A program made the position numbers and the translations under genes. From assembly GCA_964480695.1 (NCBI GenBank), contig CAYZPO010000019.1:1-17358 (forward strand): a stretch of DNA of 17,358 nucleotides, given 5' to 3'. Below the pieces are notes generated by a model, which was not told where the DNA came from, searched no databases, and worked only from the letters and a program-made list of their open reading frames with translations. The DNA comes from CAZDDW01 sp964480695. GTDB lineage: Bacteria; Patescibacteriota; Patescibacteriia; UBA9934; CAZDDW01. Numbering within the stretch: position 1 is the stretch's first letter; every line of letters starts with the position of its first letter. Shown piece after piece: positions 15,145 through 17,358 of this stretch.

Positions 15145-15460
15145 GTTTGACAAAGGTTTTTGAACATGGTTGCCTGGAAGTAGAACCTTTCAAACCACGT
15201 CGCTCACGAGCGACGTGACAAAGGTCATCAAAGGCACATCCCTAAGAAAGTCTCTACGGTGTCTCGTGTTCGTTGCTTCCGGTTGGTAACTGGAAGGAGG
15301 AAGCGACGCTCGCGCCACTTTGGAGCCTTCTTAGACACTTCTTCTCCCCACAGCATTTTATTAAGTGATGGTTTGACAGGGGGAGTCAGTTAAGCCATCA
15401 CTTAAGAAGTGCACACTCCCACGTCTCCGACGCAAAAACACACGACTCCTTGCGTCGGAG
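15145..15460 (+). ncRNA. Candidate structured RNA or leader before the M23 lipoprotein gene
   Basis: Six stems can be drawn by hand. (1) 15145-15158 with 15184-15195: 12 bp, one 2-nt bulge. (2) 15196-15205 with 15208-15217: perfect, directly abutting stem 1. (3) 15242-15248 with 15328-15334: 7 bp, enclosing the next. (4) 15271-15280 with 15299-15308: 10 bp, one wobble; an alternative hairpin 15276-15284 with 15288-15296 competes for CTTCC. (5) 15361-15371 with 15395-15405: perfect 11 bp. (6) 15425-15435 with 15450-15460: perfect 11 bp. No open reading frame with a good start explains the region. It does not match RNase P, tmRNA, SRP RNA or any riboswitch I know. The last stem is not followed by a T-run and the M23 gene begins 57 nt later, so a 5' leader is the simplest reading. 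Strand is assumed from that gene. Confidence 0.45.
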
Positions 15461-15516
15461 GCGGTCGATCAATGTAGTTCGGTCCGTCTCTTGTACTTCA
15501 GTATGAGGAACTAGAG

Positions 15517-17358
15517 ATGTTCAACTACAACCTGATCACGACCTTGATGTGGGGACTGACTTTGCTGGCCTGTCTTTTGAGCGGATGCAACAGTGTCTTC
15601 TCAGGCCCTTCATCTGCTGCGTCAGACGGAGGGCATGGGGGCGAAGCAACCTTGCCGGAAGGTGTCCTGCATCTGCCGTTCGCAACTGGCGAGAGTCATT
15701 TGTGTACGCAAGGCGCTGGTGGTGGCTATTCGCACAACGCCACCTCGACTCATTACGGCTTGGACCTGGACACGGACAACTCGCATCACGAGGACGTGTT
15801 CGCTCCGGCCAGCGGAACGGCCTACGTTCACTACGACACTTCACTTACTGGTTTCGGTTACCACATCAACATCGACCTTGGCGACGGGACCTACGTGGTC
15901 CTGGCCCACCTTGATGATGTGTTTATCGAAAACGAGGCTGAGGTTGCGGCTGGACAGCTTGTTGGCTACGAAGGTTGTACCGGGAACTGTACCGGCGATC
16001 ACCTTCACCTGGATTTGCACCAGGGTTGGCCTGACCTGATGGCCCAGCACGGCACTTCACTTCTGACCAGTTATATGGTCCGTGACGTTACCAGTGGTAG
16101 CGATGCCATGGTCCTGCAAAGTGACCACTTCACCTGCGATTTGTCTAGTGGTCATCACTACGAGTCGCAGCTACCCGTGGTTTCCTGGCATCCAGACGGA
16201 ACCTTGTTGAAGAAGCCGGACAGTGCAGAGATTTTCGTGGTTGATCGTAACGACATTCATTGGATTGAGCACGAAGAGATCTTCGAAAGCTACGGTTTTT
16301 ACTGGGACGACGTGGTTGTCATGTCTGAACACGAGCTGTGGTGCTGGCCAGAGAACGGTTCGATTATCAGCGAACCGACTGAGTATCGGGCAGTATACGA
16401 CGAGCATGGAACGACCTGGATCGCTTTTGAACCAGCTGACGATCCTGGGCGCTATCGTCAGGCTGTGCATGCAGAAGTTGAGGATGAGGTTTTGAACAGC
16501 TGGGGAATCAGTGTGGCCTATACCCACAACGAAGAACCTGGATCCGAGATTCTGAATGATTATCCAGTAGCTGATGACCATGTTCACCTGCGTGACGGAA
16601 CCTTGGTTGAGGAATCAGGATCCTCGGCTATCTATGCTGTTCATGAAGGTGCAGCCTTGCCGATCAAGAACTGGGAAACGTACTTGTTGCTTGGTTTCGA
16701 GCGCCGATTCGTTTTCTCAGTCCCGGAAGACTCGCTGCGTTTGGCCGTGGACGAAATCGGTAGCTGCGAAACTGACATCGGCTGCATTTCTACGGAAACT
16801 GTAACCTCGTGCGGAGAACATGATCTGTCTATCAGCTTTGCTGATGATGACGATGATGATGATCATCCTTCGCATGGGGATGATGACGACGATACCGATA
16901 ATTCGTCCGGTCCTGGCGACGACGACGATGACACCGAGATCGGTGACGACGATGACGTTGTCTCGGATGACGATGATACGGTCGATCTTGGAGATGACGA
17001 CGACACTGTTGGAGACGATGATGATATCGTCTCGGATGACGACGACACCGAGATCGGAGACGATGATATCGTGTCTGACGACGATGTTGCAGATGATGAC
17101 GATGATACAGTTGCCGAAGAGGAATGGCTGCTGCTTGAAGTCGAAGGTCACCTGGACGGTGCTTGGCCAGACCATCTTCTACTCGAGGGTGAACTTCTGG
17201 ACGAGAATGATTCGCCGTCCGGCGGCGGTTTCTGGTGGGCCACGCTCGAGGAGGTGACGAACAACAACACTGTCACCTGGAACGCCTACGTCAAACCTGA
17301 TTGGACCTTCCGTCACTCGTACGAATACGAGCGCTACGGGGTCACTTCCTGGTCCTGC
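15517..17358 (+). CDS. M23-family (LytM-like) peptidase lipoprotein with Asp-rich linker, partial at the 3' end
   Basis: The frame stays open for 614 codons to the window edge, so the C-terminus is missing. The start is ATG 15517, with GAGGA at 15505-15509. The signal ends in a good lipobox, LLSGC (C24). Residues about 50-170 form an M23 metallopeptidase domain with all expected zinc and catalytic residues: H79 and D83 in HYGLD, H131 in LAHL, and H162 and H164 in HLHLD. Such enzymes cut peptide bridges or stems of peptidoglycan, here outside the cytoplasmic membrane. Residues about 180-440 are unassigned, probably beta-rich, with a few cysteines. Residues about 443-531 are an Asp-rich linker of GDDDD, VSDDDD and TEIG blocks, encoded by imperfect DNA repeats, followed by a new domain starting EEWLLLEVEG. 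The linker resembles that of the lipoprotein at 12951-13655. Confidence 0.88.
   Translation, partial: MFNYNLITTLMWGLTLLACLLSGCNSVFSGPSSAASDGGHGGEATLPEGVLHLPFATGESHLCTQGAGGGYSHNATSTHYGLDLDTDNSHHEDVFAPASGTAYVHYDTSLTGFGYHINIDLGDGTYVVLAHLDDVFIENEAEVAAGQLVGYEGCTGNCTGDHLHLDLHQGWPDLMAQHGTSLLTSYMVRDVTSGSDAMVLQSDHFTCDLSSGHHYESQLPVVSWHPDGTLLKKPDSAEIFVVDRNDIHWIEHEEIFESYGFYWDDVVVMSEHELWCWPENGSIISEPTEYRAVYDEHGTTWIAFEPADDPGRYRQAVHAEVEDEVLNSWGISVAYTHNEEPGSEILNDYPVADDHVHLRDGTLVEESGSSAIYAVHEGAALPIKNWETYLLLGFERRFVFSVPEDSLRLAVDEIGSCETDIGCISTETVTSCGEHDLSISFADDDDDDDHPSHGDDDDDTDNSSGPGDDDDDTEIGDDDDVVSDDDDTVDLGDDDDTVGDDDDIVSDDDDTEIGDDDIVSDDDVADDDDDTVAEEEWLLLEVEGHLDGAWPDHLLLEGELLDENDSPSGGGFWWATLEEVTNNNTVTWNAYVKPDWTFRHSYEYERYGVTSWSC
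16840..17112 (+). repeat. Degenerate GAY-rich repeats encoding the Asp-rich linker
   Basis: Runs of GAT/GAC codons are broken by recurring short blocks. GTCTCGGATGACGA occurs at 16960 and again at 17029, and ACACCGAGATCGG at 16931 and 17045. The frame is maintained throughout. Such repeats can change length by slippage, which would alter the linker length. Confidence 0.7.

Larger units (their letters stand above)
15009..15516. other. Long gene-free region before the M23 lipoprotein gene
   Basis: About 500 bp without a credible coding frame. The left third (15009-15144) is A+T-rich with two perfect palindromes. The rest is the candidate structured RNA and a 57-nt stretch ending at the ribosome site. 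TTGACA hexamers occur at 15105, 15147 and 15373 on the plus strand, but none has a convincing -10 at the right distance. Confidence 0.6.

Noticed and set aside
15425..15460. 11-bp hairpin taken as a rho-independent terminator
   Set aside because: No T-run follows on either strand, and a gene starts soon after. It is better treated as part of the structured leader.
15145..15460. Known RNA families (RNase P RNA, tmRNA, SRP RNA, T-box leader)
   Set aside because: I looked for their conserved cores (for example the RNase P GAGGAAAGTCC region, the tmRNA tag frame, the SRP tetraloop region and the T-box motif) and found none.
16820..17257. Long frames on both strands across the Asp-rich repeats, giving Met/Thr-rich, Ile/Val-rich or Ser-rich proteins
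   Set aside because: These are other-frame readings of the GAY codon runs inside the M23 lipoprotein gene.

Overview
The window looks like a chromosomal segment from a bacterium with a small, reduced-style genome, most likely a member of the Patescibacteria (Candidate Phyla Radiation). The argument is from gene families I recognise by eye: a family 2 glycosyltransferase paired with a DUF2304 membrane protein, tightly packed tsaC-like and rsmA genes, and a thrombospondin-type-3 membrane protein followed by a very large secreted cysteine-rich protein. TGA is used as a stop codon and never read through, so genetic code 11 fits. No database search was possible, so the lineage call is inference.

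Region 1 (17-2477) is a compact same-strand run: GT2, DUF2304, TsaC/YrdC/Sua5-type tRNA threonylcarbamoyladenosine factor, and RsmA (16S rRNA dimethyltransferase). Gaps are 1 nt or less and there are 26 nt and 4 nt overlaps, so it reads as an operon joining a glycan or lipid-sugar step to two translation-quality functions.

Region 2 (2478-12885) starts at an extended -10 promoter only a few bases from the first ATG, so the transcript would be almost leaderless. It holds a 234-aa TSP3 calcium-binding membrane protein and, 5 nt later, a 3197-aa secreted protein with about 138 cysteines, a recurrent C-x(n)-GC motif, and two jelly-roll, carbohydrate-binding-like segments. A hairpin terminator with T-runs on both sides closes the unit and probably serves both strands.

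Region 3 (12886-17358) changes character. Intergenic spaces are longer and contain many inverted repeats. The genes are small secreted proteins or lipoproteins, and the first is conspicuously G+C-rich. Two minus-strand lipoproteins (12951-13655 and 13931-14584) seem to be diverged paralogues. A 75-aa membrane protein (14715-14942) is divergent from the second of them. A long lipoprotein with an intact M23 (LytM/lysostaphin-type) peptidase domain and an Asp-rich linker begins at 15517 and runs off the right end. About 320 nt of the DNA before it fold into a chain of perfect or near-perfect stems, a candidate structured leader or non-coding RNA.

Taken together, most of the window is about the cell surface: sugar transfer, giant extracellular protein, lipoproteins, and a putative peptidoglycan hydrolase. 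The most unusual items are the giant cysteine-rich protein, the structured region 15145-15460, and the shared TTGACATAA-type inverted repeats between the lipoprotein genes. I saw no tRNA, rRNA, CRISPR array, insertion sequence or phage gene.
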